Under the pieces are notes generated by a model, which saw nothing but the letters and a program-made list of their open reading frames with translations, was not told where the DNA came from and ran no database searches. 33,084 nucleotides of DNA from assembly GCA_900545325.1 (NCBI GenBank), contig UQZE01000005.1:1-33084 (forward strand). The letters run 5' to 3'. This document shows, piece after piece, positions 15,136 through 23,061 of the stretch (position 1 is its first letter; each line of letters starts with the position of its first letter). The DNA is from an uncultured Eubacteriales bacterium (lineage in GTDB: Bacteria > Bacillota > Clostridia > Christensenellales > Borkfalkiaceae). Position numbers and translations under genes: made by a program.

Positions 15136-15721
15136 ATTCTTCCGCAAGGGACAGAATATGCGCTATTTTATCGAGCACGTCCTCCCGCCCTTTTCCGGTG
15201 AGCGAGGAAACGGCGATCATGTTGCCCGCCGCCACGCCGATATCGGCGGCGATCTCCGCGAGGCGGGGCTTTACTTTGCTTTTGCCTATCTTGTCCGCCT
15301 TGGTCGCGACCGGCGTGAAAGGGATGGCGTAGTGATAGAGATACTGCACCATCTGCATATCCTCCCGCGTGGGATCGTGGCGTATGTCGAGCAGGGAAAA
15401 CACGTGCGAGATGCCGCTTTCTTCGAAAAAGTCCTCCATGAGCTTACCCCATTTTTCCTTTTCCGCCTTGCCCGCCTTGGCGAAACCGTAGCCGGGCAGG
15501 TCGGCCAGCACGAACTCGCCCAGATCGAAGTAATTGACCAGACGGGTGCGGCCAGGGGTGTTGGACGTGCGCGCGAGTTTGTTTCTCTGCGCCAGCATAT
15601 TGATGAACGAACTTTTCCCCACGTTGGACTTGCCCGCCACCGCGACGATCGGTCTGTCGGTGCGGATAAACCCCGCGCGCGAGGCCGCCGACGTGATGAA
15701 TTCCGCTTTTGTTATCTTCAT
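15134..15721 (-). CDS. engB: Ribosome biogenesis GTPase EngB (YsxC/YihA)
   Basis: EngB is a small GTPase needed for late assembly of the 50S ribosomal subunit. The 195-residue length is standard. G1 is GKSNVGKS (30-37), G2 contains TSNTPGRT, G3 is DLPGYGFA, and G4 is TKADK, the EngB-typical variant. The ATG follows the lon stop after 1 nt and has GGGAG upstream, so the two are coupled. lon-engB adjacency is conserved in Bacillus (lonA-ysxC). It is the last gene of the uvrC-HAD-lon-engB operon and ends convergently against the MntP-like gene. Confidence 0.97.
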   Translation of the reverse strand: MKITKAEFITSAASRAGFIRTDRPIVAVAGKSNVGKSSFINMLAQRNKLARTSNTPGRTRLVNYFDLGEFVLADLPGYGFAKAGKAEKEKWGKLMEDFFEESGISHVFSLLDIRHDPTREDMQMVQYLYHYAIPFTPVATKADKIGKSKVKPRLAEIAADIGVAAGNMIAVSSLTGKGREDVLDKIAHILSLAEE

Positions 15722-15722
15722 T

Positions 15723-18059
15723 TTACCGCTCCCTTATGGCGACGGAGAACACCTCGTCCACGTTTTCCACGGGGATAAAATTTATTTTGCTCCGAATTTC
15801 CTTGGGAATTTCCTCGAGATTTTTCTCGTTCCCCTTGGGAATGACGATATTCTTTATGCCGATGCGGTTGGCGGCGAGCGCCTTTTCCTTCAGCCCGCCG
15901 ATGGGCAGAACCTTGCCGCGGAGGGTGATCTCGCCCGTCATGGCCACGTCCTTGCGCACCGCCTTTTTCGTAAACGCCGACAAGATAGCCGTCGCCATGG
16001 TGATGCCCGCGGAGGGACCGTCCTTGGGCGTGGCGCCCTCGGGCACGTGGATATGGATATCCGTCTTATCGAAAATTTCTTCGTCTATGCCGTATTTCGC
16101 GGCGTTGCTGCGGATATAGCTGATCCCCGCGCGCGCCGACTCCTTCATAACGTCGCCCAGCTTGCCCGTCAGCAGGATTTCGCCCTTGCCGCGCATCAGC
16201 CCAACCTCGATGATGAGCGTGGTGCCCCCGAACGCCGTCCAGGCCAGCCCCGTGGCGGAGCCGACCTCGTCCTCCTCTATCGGCTTATCCTTGGAAAATT
16301 TGCGGATGCCGAGGTATTCGCCCACCTTCTTTTCGTTGACGATCTGTTTTTTCGCCACCTTGTTTTCGGCTACCTTTATGGCGACTTTGCGGCAGACCGT
16401 GCCGATTTCGCGTTCGAGATTTCTCACGCCCGCTTCCATGGTGTAGCCTTGGATGATCTCGCGGAGACCGCCCTCCGTAACGGCGAGCCGATCGGGAGAA
16501 AGCCCGTTTTCCGCGATCTGCTTGGGCACGAGATAGCGTTTTGCGATCTCGACCTTCTCTTCCTCCGTGTAACCGTTGAGCTCGATGATTTCCATGCGGT
16601 CGAGCAGCGGATAGGGTATGGTGTCGAGGGTGTTCGCCGTCGTAATGAAAATGACCTTGGAAAGATCGTACGGCACCTCCAGATAGCGGTCGCGGAAAGA
16701 GGAGTTCTGCTCGGGATCGAGCACCTCCAGAAGCGCGCTCGCGGGATCGCCGTGTATGTCGCTGGAAAGCTTGTCGATCTCGTCGAGCAAAAATACGGGA
16801 TTGGAAGACCCCGCGGTCTTCAGCCCGTAGACGATGCGTCCGGGCATGGCCCCCACATACGTGCGCCTGTGCCCGCGGATTTCAGCCTCGTCGCGCACGC
16901 CGCCGAGGCTCATGCGCACGAACTTGCGGCCGAGCGCCCGCGCCACCGACTTGGCGATGGAGGTCTTGCCCACGCCCGGAGGGCCGACAAAGCACAAAAT
17001 AGGACCCTTGATCTTCTTCGTAAGATGCAGCACCGCGAGGTATTCCACAATGCGTTCCTTCACGCTTTCGAGGCCGAAATGATCGGCGTCGAGCACGGCC
17101 TTCGCCGCGGTGAGATCCTCCGTATCCTCCGTTACGGTATTGAAGGGCAGTTCCTTGATCCAGTCGAGATAATTCAGAATGATGGAATAATCGGGACTGG
17201 ACGGATTTATCTTATCCAGCCGCGCCAGCTCCTTAAGCGCCTTTTCCTCCACCTCCGCGGGCAGACGCTTGTCCTTGATCTCTTTGAGCAGCGTCTTTTT
17301 CTCGTCCTCGTCGTCGCCCAGCTCGCTGTGAATGGCTTTGAGCTGTTCGCGCAGATAAAATTCTTTCTGCCCCTTGTCTATGTTCTTTCTTACCTGCGCG
17401 CTGATCTTGCGTTCTATCTTGGAAATTTCCAGCTCGCCCGTCAGAAGTTTTGTAAATTCCGCGAGCCGCTTCGTCGTAACGCGCTCTTCCAAAAGCGCCT
17501 GACAGCGGCTTTCCTTGAACGTGAGCACGGAAAGCACGTTGTCTATAAACTCGTTGGGATCGGACATTTCCGAAAGCTTGATGAGCACGTCCTTGGAAAG
17601 CTGTTTGTCGAAGAGCGTGTATTCCAGCATGGCCTGCCGCGCGAGGCGGAAATAGGCCTCCGTTTCCGTGCCTTCCTCTTCTATATAGTCTTCGCGCACG
17701 GTATCCGCGCGGAACATGCCGTTTTCCGTCCTGATGTTTTCGGCGTACGCCCGATAGAGGGCCTCCACGCTCACTTTCACGCTGCCCCCGGGCAGTTTGA
17801 TGATCTGCGTTACGCGCGCGACCACGCCGTATCGGTTCAGATCGGCCTTGGAGGGCGTATCGACGAGGGCGTTTTTCTGCGCCGCGATGAACAGCTCCGT
17901 GCCGTTTTCCGCCGCCGCGTTGACCGCGGCGAGCGAGATCTGCCTGCCCACGTCGAAATTGATAAAGGTCTTGGGGAATATCACCTTGCCGCGCAAGGCG
18001 ATCATGGGCAGATTTTTCACCGTTTCCCCGACCGCCGTTTCATTTTTTATATCTTCCAT
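15723..18059 (-). CDS. lon: ATP-dependent protease Lon
   Basis: Lon is a hexameric AAA+ serine protease that removes damaged and regulatory proteins in the cytoplasm. The 778 residues contain the N-terminal substrate-binding domain (about 15-210), a helical region to about 305, and the AAA+ domain with Walker A GPPGVGKT (359-366) and Walker B VFLLDEID (422-429). The C-terminal peptidase domain has the Ser-Lys dyad S683 (in KDGPSAG) and K726 (in GGLKEKALA), spaced by 43 as in E. coli. The start is an ATG with AGAGGTG close upstream. It sits between a HAD phosphatase (32 nt upstream) and engB (1 nt downstream). Confidence 0.98.
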   Translation of the reverse strand: MEDIKNETAVGETVKNLPMIALRGKVIFPKTFINFDVGRQISLAAVNAAAENGTELFIAAQKNALVDTPSKADLNRYGVVARVTQIIKLPGGSVKVSVEALYRAYAENIRTENGMFRADTVREDYIEEEGTETEAYFRLARQAMLEYTLFDKQLSKDVLIKLSEMSDPNEFIDNVLSVLTFKESRCQALLEERVTTKRLAEFTKLLTGELEISKIERKISAQVRKNIDKGQKEFYLREQLKAIHSELGDDEDEKKTLLKEIKDKRLPAEVEEKALKELARLDKINPSSPDYSIILNYLDWIKELPFNTVTEDTEDLTAAKAVLDADHFGLESVKERIVEYLAVLHLTKKIKGPILCFVGPPGVGKTSIAKSVARALGRKFVRMSLGGVRDEAEIRGHRRTYVGAMPGRIVYGLKTAGSSNPVFLLDEIDKLSSDIHGDPASALLEVLDPEQNSSFRDRYLEVPYDLSKVIFITTANTLDTIPYPLLDRMEIIELNGYTEEEKVEIAKRYLVPKQIAENGLSPDRLAVTEGGLREIIQGYTMEAGVRNLEREIGTVCRKVAIKVAENKVAKKQIVNEKKVGEYLGIRKFSKDKPIEEDEVGSATGLAWTAFGGTTLIIEVGLMRGKGEILLTGKLGDVMKESARAGISYIRSNAAKYGIDEEIFDKTDIHIHVPEGATPKDGPSAGITMATAILSAFTKKAVRKDVAMTGEITLRGKVLPIGGLKEKALAANRIGIKNIVIPKGNEKNLEEIPKEIRSKINFIPVENVDEVFSVAIRER

Positions 18060-18091
18060 TCTTCACCTCTGTTTCTTTTTCCCCCTTTTCG

Positions 18092-18895
18092 TCAAAGACA
18101 ATACTTTTTCAAAAGCACCTCCACGGGTTTTTCCGCAAAAGGCACGGTAACTTCGTCCGCGGCCGCCTGCAGAAGGGGGTTGCCGTCGCCGACGGCCACG
18201 CCGTGAAAGCCGCGCCCCATGAGCGAAAGGTCGTTGGTGGAATCGCCCACGGCGAGCACCTCGGCCTTGTCTATGCCGTAGCGCTCCGCCAGAAATTCCA
18301 CCGAAACGCCCTTGTTCCACACGGGGTTGACGATTTCCATGAGATATTTCGCCCCGCTGTTCGCCAAAAGCGCGCCCTTGAATTTTTTGTTGTATTCCTC
18401 CACGAGCTGCGGAATACGCTCCGCCTCGTCCATGATCATGATCTTCTGCGTGCACGCCTTTTCGCGCACGATGAAAGCGGGCATGTCGCCGAGCACCACG
18501 CCTTTGAGCGTAGTCAGCTGCTCGTATGCGGCGGTATATTCGTTATACTCGCTGAAATAGAGCGTGTCGTCGCTGTCGAGCATGACGAAGTGCCCGTCTG
18601 CGAGCAGCGTTTTCACCGTTTCCGCGGCGAGGGCGGGTTCTATGCCGTGCGAATAGATGCGTTCGCCCGTTTCAATATCCCCGATAATGGCGCCCTGGCA
18701 GGCTACGACGTCGCCCGTTATGCCGTATTTTCTGAGGATAGGCCTGATGGAGGAAAACAGCCTGCCCGTACAGACCGCGAATTTTCCGCCTTTTTTCTGA
18801 TATTCCTTGATCGCCTCGGCCGTGCTTGCCTCTATCTTGTCGGGCGCGCAGCCCAGCGTCCAGTCGAAATCCGCCACAAACATCTTGTACTTCAT
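18092..18895 (-). CDS. HAD-superfamily phosphatase, Cof type
   Basis: This 267-residue cytoplasmic enzyme belongs to the Cof subfamily of haloacid-dehalogenase phosphatases, which act on sugar phosphates, nucleotides or flavin phosphates. Motif I carries D9 and D11 in DFDWTL; the usual glycine of DxDGT is a tryptophan. Motif II lies in CTGR. The cap domain spans about 80-190. Motif III is the Lys in NKGVSVEFL and motif IV is GDSTND. I chose the ATG at 18895 because AGAGGTG lies 6-7 nt upstream; a longer form from a GTG at 18904 would overlap the uvrC stop and place the ribosome site inside the gene. Substrate unknown. It is the second gene of the uvrC operon. Confidence 0.9.
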   Translation of the reverse strand: MKYKMFVADFDWTLGCAPDKIEASTAEAIKEYQKKGGKFAVCTGRLFSSIRPILRKYGITGDVVACQGAIIGDIETGERIYSHGIEPALAAETVKTLLADGHFVMLDSDDTLYFSEYNEYTAAYEQLTTLKGVVLGDMPAFIVREKACTQKIMIMDEAERIPQLVEEYNKKFKGALLANSGAKYLMEIVNPVWNKGVSVEFLAERYGIDKAEVLAVGDSTNDLSLMGRGFHGVAVGDGNPLLQAAADEVTVPFAEKPVEVLLKKYCL

Positions 18896-18900
18896 AAATT

Positions 18901-20727
18901 TCACCTCTGTTCGTCCTCTATCGTCCTGTGAAAAAATTCCCGTATTTCCCCGGCCTGTTTATCGCCGATGCCCTCTACTTTTTTCAGTTCTTCCTCGCTC
19001 GCCGCCATGATGCCCGAAATATCCTTGAACTTATCCATGAGCAGACGGCGTTTCACCTTGCCTATGCCGGGGATTTCCCCGAGCAGGGAAGAGAGCGTGC
19101 GCTTGCTTCTGAGATCTCTGTTGAAAGTGATGGCGAAACGGTGCGCCTCGTCGCGTATGCGCTGCAGCATGCGTAAACAGTAATCGCTCTTATCGAGCAC
19201 GACGGGGACATGCGATTGCGGGGTGAAGATCTCTTCCTCCCGCTTGGCGAGGGAAATGAGGTCGATATCCTTCACGTTCATTTCGTCGAAAATCTCTTTT
19301 ACGGAAGAAAGCTGCCCTTTGCCGCCGTCGATGATGATGAGGTCGGGCTTCGGAAAGCGCCCCTCCTCCTCGGTGCCGAGTTTGGAAAGGCGGCGTTTGA
19401 GCACCTCTTTCAGACACGCGAAGTCGTTGTTGCCCTCCACCGTTTTGATCTTGAAACGGCGGTATTCCGAACGGTCGGCCTCGCCGTCGGTGAACACCGT
19501 CATGGAACCGACCTTGTCCACGCCGCTGATATGGGAAATATCGTAACATTCCATGCGGCGGGGATAGCGGGAAAGACCGAGCACGCTCTGCAGCCGCTTG
19601 CATGCCGTTACGGTCATGTCCTCTTTGTGCTTTATTTTTTCTATATTTTTCGACAAGTATTCCCGCGCGTTGACGGCCGCCATGTCGCACAGCTGTTTTC
19701 GCACGCCCTGTTTCGGGGACAGCACGCTGACGGAGGCGCCGAATTTTTCCCTGAAATAATTTTCCAGCAGAGCGGCGTCCGCCTCCCCCGCAAGCAAAAT
19801 TTCCGAGGGCAGTTCGGCGTCCTGCTTATAGTAACGCGTGAGAAATTCCCCCAGCGCCTCTGCCTCGGAAAGCGCGGCGTCGGTAACGGCGAAGTTGCGC
19901 CCGCCCGACATTCTGCCGCCGCGTATGACGAGCACGCTGACCGCCGAATGGATATTGTCCGTTTCATAGGCGACCACGTCCGCCGAAAGAAAGCTGTTCA
20001 GGCTGGTTATGCGTTTCAGCCATATCTTTTCCAGCCCCTTCAATTTATCTCTATACGACATCGCCAGTTCAAATTCCTGCTTTTCGGCGGCGATTTCCAT
20101 TTTTTCCCTGAGTATTTTTTCCGTTTCGCGGTCGTTTCCGTTGAGAAAATCAATGGCTTTTTCCACGTTTTCGCGGTATTCCTCTTTGCTCACAAACCCC
20201 GCGCAGGGCGCCATGCAGCGCTTTATGTGGTAATTGAGGCAGGGCTTTTGCAACTTTTCCTTGTTGACGGCGATATGGCAGGGCCGCACGGCGAACGTCG
20301 TCTGCAAAAGTTCGAGCACGTCCCTGACAGAAATGCCGCCCATAAAGGGGCCGAAATACTTCGCCCCGTCCTTTTTGAGCCGCCGCGTTACGCTGAAGGC
20401 GGGGAAATCCTCCTTCAAATTGATGCGCAGATACGGATAGGTCTTGTCGTCCTTCAGCAGTATGTTGTATTTCGGCTTGTATTTTTTGATGAGGTTGTTT
20501 TCCAGGCTGAGCGCGTCTATCTCCGACTTGGTGATGATGTAATGAAAGTCGGCGACGTTTTCCACCATCGCCATGACCTTATCGGTCTTGACGGAATTGA
20601 AAAAATACTGCCGCACCCTGTTTTTTAAGTTTTTCGCCTTGCCGACGTATATGACCGCGCCGTCCTTATCGTGCATGATATAGACGCCCGGATCGTCCGG
20701 CAAAAGCCGCAGTTTATCCTCGAGCAT
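18901..20727 (-). CDS. uvrC: UvrABC system protein C, excision nuclease subunit
   Basis: UvrC makes both incisions around bulky DNA lesions in nucleotide excision repair, recruited by UvrB. The 608-residue protein has the GIY-YIG nuclease domain at its N-terminus (GVY 14-16, YVGKAKNL 27-34), a UVR motif that binds UvrB at about 204-235, and the RNase H-like second nuclease domain including YDISHISG and IIDGGKGQL. Tandem helix-hairpin-helix motifs at the end include IPGIGKVKR and VEGIGDKQA. The start is fixed by the family N-terminus; no alternative Met is close. There is no Shine-Dalgarno site: a perfect TATAAT ends 6 nt before the ATG. It heads the operon uvrC-HAD-lon-engB. Confidence 0.98.
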   Translation of the reverse strand: MLEDKLRLLPDDPGVYIMHDKDGAVIYVGKAKNLKNRVRQYFFNSVKTDKVMAMVENVADFHYIITKSEIDALSLENNLIKKYKPKYNILLKDDKTYPYLRINLKEDFPAFSVTRRLKKDGAKYFGPFMGGISVRDVLELLQTTFAVRPCHIAVNKEKLQKPCLNYHIKRCMAPCAGFVSKEEYRENVEKAIDFLNGNDRETEKILREKMEIAAEKQEFELAMSYRDKLKGLEKIWLKRITSLNSFLSADVVAYETDNIHSAVSVLVIRGGRMSGGRNFAVTDAALSEAEALGEFLTRYYKQDAELPSEILLAGEADAALLENYFREKFGASVSVLSPKQGVRKQLCDMAAVNAREYLSKNIEKIKHKEDMTVTACKRLQSVLGLSRYPRRMECYDISHISGVDKVGSMTVFTDGEADRSEYRRFKIKTVEGNNDFACLKEVLKRRLSKLGTEEEGRFPKPDLIIIDGGKGQLSSVKEIFDEMNVKDIDLISLAKREEEIFTPQSHVPVVLDKSDYCLRMLQRIRDEAHRFAITFNRDLRSKRTLSSLLGEIPGIGKVKRRLLMDKFKDISGIMAASEEELKKVEGIGDKQAGEIREFFHRTIEDEQR

Positions 20728-20733
20728 AATTTT

Positions 20734-20762
20734 ATTATACCCTACGGAGGCGATTTTGACAA
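20734..20762 (-). promoter_or_regulatory. uvrC promoter predicting a leaderless transcript
   Basis: On the minus strand TTGTCA (20762-20757), a 17-nt spacer and a perfect TATAAT (20739-20734) are followed by AAAATT and then the uvrC ATG at 20727. With the normal -10 to start distance, transcription would begin at or within a base of the A of the ATG. Confidence 0.8.
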
Positions 20763-20783
20763 CTTATTTTTCACGGCAATTTT

Positions 20784-20897
20784 GCGTCCGCTATGTCCGC
20801 CGCCGCGAAGCGCGACGAGGCGGCATAGCGGGCAGGCGGCGGGCATGGCGGACGCGGCACGGGCACGACGGCCGAGGCGGACGCGCGGCGGGCATGG
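20784..20897. repeat. GC-rich cluster of interlocking direct and inverted repeats
   Basis: The 12-mer CGGCGGGCATGG occurs at 20837-20848 and 20886-20897. GCGTCCGC (20784-20791) can pair with GCGGACGC at 20848-20855 or at 20877-20884. CCGCTATG+CCGCC (20788-20801) can pair with GGCGG+CATAGCGG (20819-20831) around an inner CGCG-AAG-CGCG. No ORF with a ribosome site is present. The block lies between the ArsR-type terminator and the uvrC promoter. Confidence 0.6.
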
Positions 20898-20926
20898 AAA
20901 AAGCCGCGCTTTTTACGCGGCTTTTT
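20898..20926 (-). terminator. Bidirectional terminator after the ArsR-family gene
   Basis: GCCGCG (20903-20908) and CGCGGC (20916-20921), extended by A5/T5 pairs, enclose a 7-nt loop, with a run of T on both strands. The stop codon of the ArsR-family gene directly abuts the stem. Confidence 0.85.
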
Positions 20927-21262
20927 TCAATACCCCAAAAACTCCACGCCCTTCAAAAGCACGTCGTTGAGCGTTTCGTTCCTGAGCGAGTAAAACACCA
21001 CTTTCCCCTGCCGCTTGGTCGTTACGGCGTTGAGGTTTTTCAGCAGCCTGAGCTGGTGCGAAACCGTGGTCTGATTGAGTTTGAGCACCCGCGCGAGGTC
21101 GCTCACGCACATTTCCGAAATTGCCAGCGCGGATATCATTTTGAGCCGCGTATAGTCGGAAAAAATCGTGAAAAAGCAAACGAGATCGTCGAGGATCTCC
21201 CCCGTGGGCACATAGTCGTTGACGAGCCCCTGCGTGCGCTTGTCGAGCAGCATACATTCCAT
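20927..21262 (-). CDS. ArsR/SmtB-family transcriptional regulator
   Basis: This small winged-helix repressor family responds to metals or other small signals. The 111-residue protein has the ArsR core: a helix SEMCVSDLARVL, the recognition region NQTTVSHQLRLLKN and the beta-wing with GKVVFYSL. One Cys lies in the CVSDL helix where ArsR/CadC types carry a CxC metal site, so the classic pair is incomplete and the inducer is uncertain. I start it at the ATG at 21262, which is 8 nt from GGAGGG; the ATG at 21268 is only 2 nt from it. It is 89 nt downstream of the MATE exporter gene on the same strand and may control it or itself. Confidence 0.88.
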   Translation of the reverse strand: MECMLLDKRTQGLVNDYVPTGEILDDLVCFFTIFSDYTRLKMISALAISEMCVSDLARVLKLNQTTVSHQLRLLKNLNAVTTKRQGKVVFYSLRNETLNDVLLKGVEFLGY

Positions 21263-21302
21263 ATACATATCCCTCCGGATCGAATTTCCGTTTCATGATA
21301 CC

Positions 21303-21316
21303 ATATATGAATATAT
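21303..21316. promoter_or_regulatory. Candidate ArsR-family operator
   Basis: The AT-rich gap before the ArsR-family gene contains ATATAT-GA-ATATAT, a 6-2-6 palindrome that resembles the AT-rich imperfect palindromes bound by ArsR/SmtB proteins. A TATCAT (21300-21295) next to it could be a -10 element. AT-rich palindromes arise easily by chance. Confidence 0.35.
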
Positions 21317-21351
21317 AAGCATTTGTTTCTTTTTGTCCGATTTGCGCGAAA

Positions 21352-22764
21352 TCAGTCGTTTCCGTCCGCTTCCGTAACGGCCGCCGCCTGCTCTTCCGCG
21401 CGTTCCTTGTCGAGTTTTTTCATCGCCCTGCCGAACAGCACGGTAAAACAGGTAACCGTGGTCGCCACGGCGAGGAAGTCCGCCACGGGTTCGGCGGCGT
21501 AAATGGCGGTCGCGGGGTCGCCAGCAAAAACCGCGGGCATGATATAGATGAGCGGCAGGAGCAGCAATATCTTCCGCAGCACCGCGAGGAAGAAGGATAT
21601 GCCCGCCTTGCCGATGGCAACGAAAGTCTGCTGGCAGGCGATCTGCGCGCCGAACACGCAGGATACCGCCATATAGATGCGGAGCGCCCGCGCGGTGTAA
21701 GCGATAAGTTCCGCGTCCGAAGAAAAGGCCATCGCCACCGTTTTTGGGAAGATCTGCACCACCGCCCAGAGCAACACGGTGTACGCGCAGCAGGCGATAA
21801 ACGTATACTTGAACGTCTGCTTCACCCGCTCGGTGTTCTTCGCGCCGAAATTGTAGCTGACGATGGGCTGCGCGCCCTGCGTTATCCCCTGCAGCGGCAT
21901 CATGCAGAACATCATGATGCTCGAAAGTATGGTCATTGCGCCGACGGCGATATCCCCCTTCGCCGCTTGCAGCGAGGAATTGAAGCACACCGTGATGACG
22001 CTTTCCGTAGCTTGCATGATAAAGGGCGAAAGCCCCAAAAGCAGGCAGGGCAAAAAGATTTTCACCCGCGGGAGAAAGTTTTTCCATCTGAGCCGCAGCA
22101 GGGAATGCCTGCCCGACAGAAACGCCACCACGAACGCGCAGGAAACGGCCTGCGATATGATGGTGGCGAGCGCCGCGCCCTCCACGTTCATGCCGAACGC
22201 AAAGATGAACAGCGGGTCGAGCGCGATGTTGAGCACCGCCCCGATGACCACAGAAAGCATGGAAACGACGGTAAACCCCTGCGCGGTGATGAACACGTTG
22301 AGGCCGAGCGCCATCAGCACGAAGATGGTGCCGAGCGCGTAGATCGCCATATATTCCACGCCGTAGCCCACGGTCTTTTCGCTCGCGCCGAAGGCCATGA
22401 GCAGGGGCTCGTTCCACACGTAAAACACCACGGTCAGCACCACGGATACGCCCAAAAGCAGCGTAAAGCAGTTGCCGAGGATCTTTTCCGCCGTGTCGTT
22501 GTCGCCCGACCCCATAAAGATGGAGGCGCGGGGCGCCCCGCCCGAGCCGACGAGATAGGCGAACGCCGAGATGAGCATGATGATGGGCAGGCATACGCCC
22601 ACGCCCGTGAGCGCTTCCGTGCCGATTTCTGCGATATGGCCTATGTAAATCCTGTCCACAAGGTTATACAAAAGGTTCACGAGCTGCGCCGTAACCGCGG
22701 GCACCGCCAGCTTGAACAGCAGTTTTCCCGTTTTTTCCGTTCCCAAAAATGTATTGTCTTTCAT
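21352..22764 (-). CDS. MATE-family multidrug efflux transporter
   Basis: This 470-residue membrane protein has about 12 hydrophobic segments in two related halves, as in sodium- or proton-driven MATE exporters. The N-half has QLVNLLYNLVDRIYIGHI and the loop GSGGAPRASIFMGSGD; the C-half has MMPLQGITQGAQPIVSYNFGAKN, which is characteristic of the Firmicute (MepA/DinF-like) group. The start is the ATG at 22764 with AGAGGA 6 nt upstream and a consensus promoter whose start site is only about 11 nt further; the longer in-frame extension to 22857 would include that promoter and is rejected. An ArsR-family gene follows. Substrate unknown. Confidence 0.92.
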   Translation of the reverse strand: MKDNTFLGTEKTGKLLFKLAVPAVTAQLVNLLYNLVDRIYIGHIAEIGTEALTGVGVCLPIIMLISAFAYLVGSGGAPRASIFMGSGDNDTAEKILGNCFTLLLGVSVVLTVVFYVWNEPLLMAFGASEKTVGYGVEYMAIYALGTIFVLMALGLNVFITAQGFTVVSMLSVVIGAVLNIALDPLFIFAFGMNVEGAALATIISQAVSCAFVVAFLSGRHSLLRLRWKNFLPRVKIFLPCLLLGLSPFIMQATESVITVCFNSSLQAAKGDIAVGAMTILSSIMMFCMMPLQGITQGAQPIVSYNFGAKNTERVKQTFKYTFIACCAYTVLLWAVVQIFPKTVAMAFSSDAELIAYTARALRIYMAVSCVFGAQIACQQTFVAIGKAGISFFLAVLRKILLLLPLIYIMPAVFAGDPATAIYAAEPVADFLAVATTVTCFTVLFGRAMKKLDKERAEEQAAAVTEADGND

Positions 22765-22781
22765 TTGCAGTCCTCTTGCAT

Positions 22782-22810
22782 ATTTTACCCCATATCCCGA
22801 CGGATTGCAA
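22782..22810 (-). promoter_or_regulatory. Promoter of the MATE exporter gene
   Basis: On the minus strand TTGCAA (22810-22805) and TAAAAT (22787-22782) are spaced by 17 nt, with a predicted start near 22775. This decides the MATE start codon at 22764. It lies back to back with the putative sporulation-type promoter of the small plus-strand ORF. Confidence 0.75.
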
Positions 22811-22829
22811 GCTAATACGTCCGGAAATG

Positions 22830-22858
22830 ACATTTTTCCTACGTCTGCGGCATACAAT
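22830..22858 (+). promoter_or_regulatory. Sigma-E-like promoter of the small Cys-rich ORF
   Basis: CATACAAT at 22851-22858 matches the mother-cell sigma-E -10 consensus (CATACAHT) fully. Fourteen nt upstream, ACATTTT (22830-22836) matches 5 of 7 positions of the sigma-E -35 consensus (KMATATT). The vegetative alternative, TACAAT with ATGACA, would need a 20-nt spacer. Consensus sequences are from B. subtilis knowledge. Confidence 0.5.
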
Positions 22859-22886
22859 GTTTTAAGGCCAAAAGGGAGGTAAGATC

Positions 22887-23045
22887 ATGACCGACAATTC
22901 GATAGTGCTTTGGGGATTGATGCTGATGCTCCTGCTCGGGAGATCGTTTTCCACGACGCAGGCGCTTTTGCTCATCGCCGCGCTTCTGACGACGAGCGCC
23001 TGCGGATGCGGGTGCGCCTGCGCCGACAATACCGCTTCCACGTAA
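22887..23045 (+). CDS. Small Cys-rich hydrophobic protein of unknown function
   Basis: This 52-codon ORF has an excellent ribosome site (GGGAGGT 7 nt before the ATG), its own promoter candidate and a terminator 17 nt after the TAA, so it is very likely real although no family is recognised. The protein is almost all hydrophobic: a first stretch VLWGLMLMLLLG at about 8-18, a short polar turn RSFSTTQ, a second hydrophobic stretch ALLLIAALLTT, and a C-terminal cluster with four cysteines in SACGCGCACA (38-47), ending in DNTAST. It could be a two-helix membrane peptide exposing a metal- or disulfide-forming Cys patch. Its sigma-E-like promoter suggests expression in the sporulating mother cell. 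No peptide-modifying enzyme lies nearby. Confidence 0.75.
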   Translation: MTDNSIVLWGLMLMLLLGRSFSTTQALLLIAALLTTSACGCGCACADNTAST

Positions 23046-23061
23046 TGCCTGCGGCCGATAA

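Noticed and set aside
15534..18206. An 890-codon plus-strand open frame antisense to lon
   Set aside because: Same reasoning: lon on the minus strand is full length with all catalytic motifs, and the antisense product has a composition typical of a shadow frame.
22765..22857. A longer MATE protein starting at 22857
   Set aside because: The extra 31 codons would contain the consensus promoter (22782-22810); the ATG at 22764 has a good ribosome site and gives the normal family N-terminus.
22887..23045. A ribosomally made modified peptide (RiPP) precursor
   Set aside because: The Cys/Ser/Thr-rich end is suggestive, but no modifying enzyme or peptidase-containing exporter is nearby, and the neighbouring MATE gene is divergent with its own vegetative promoter.
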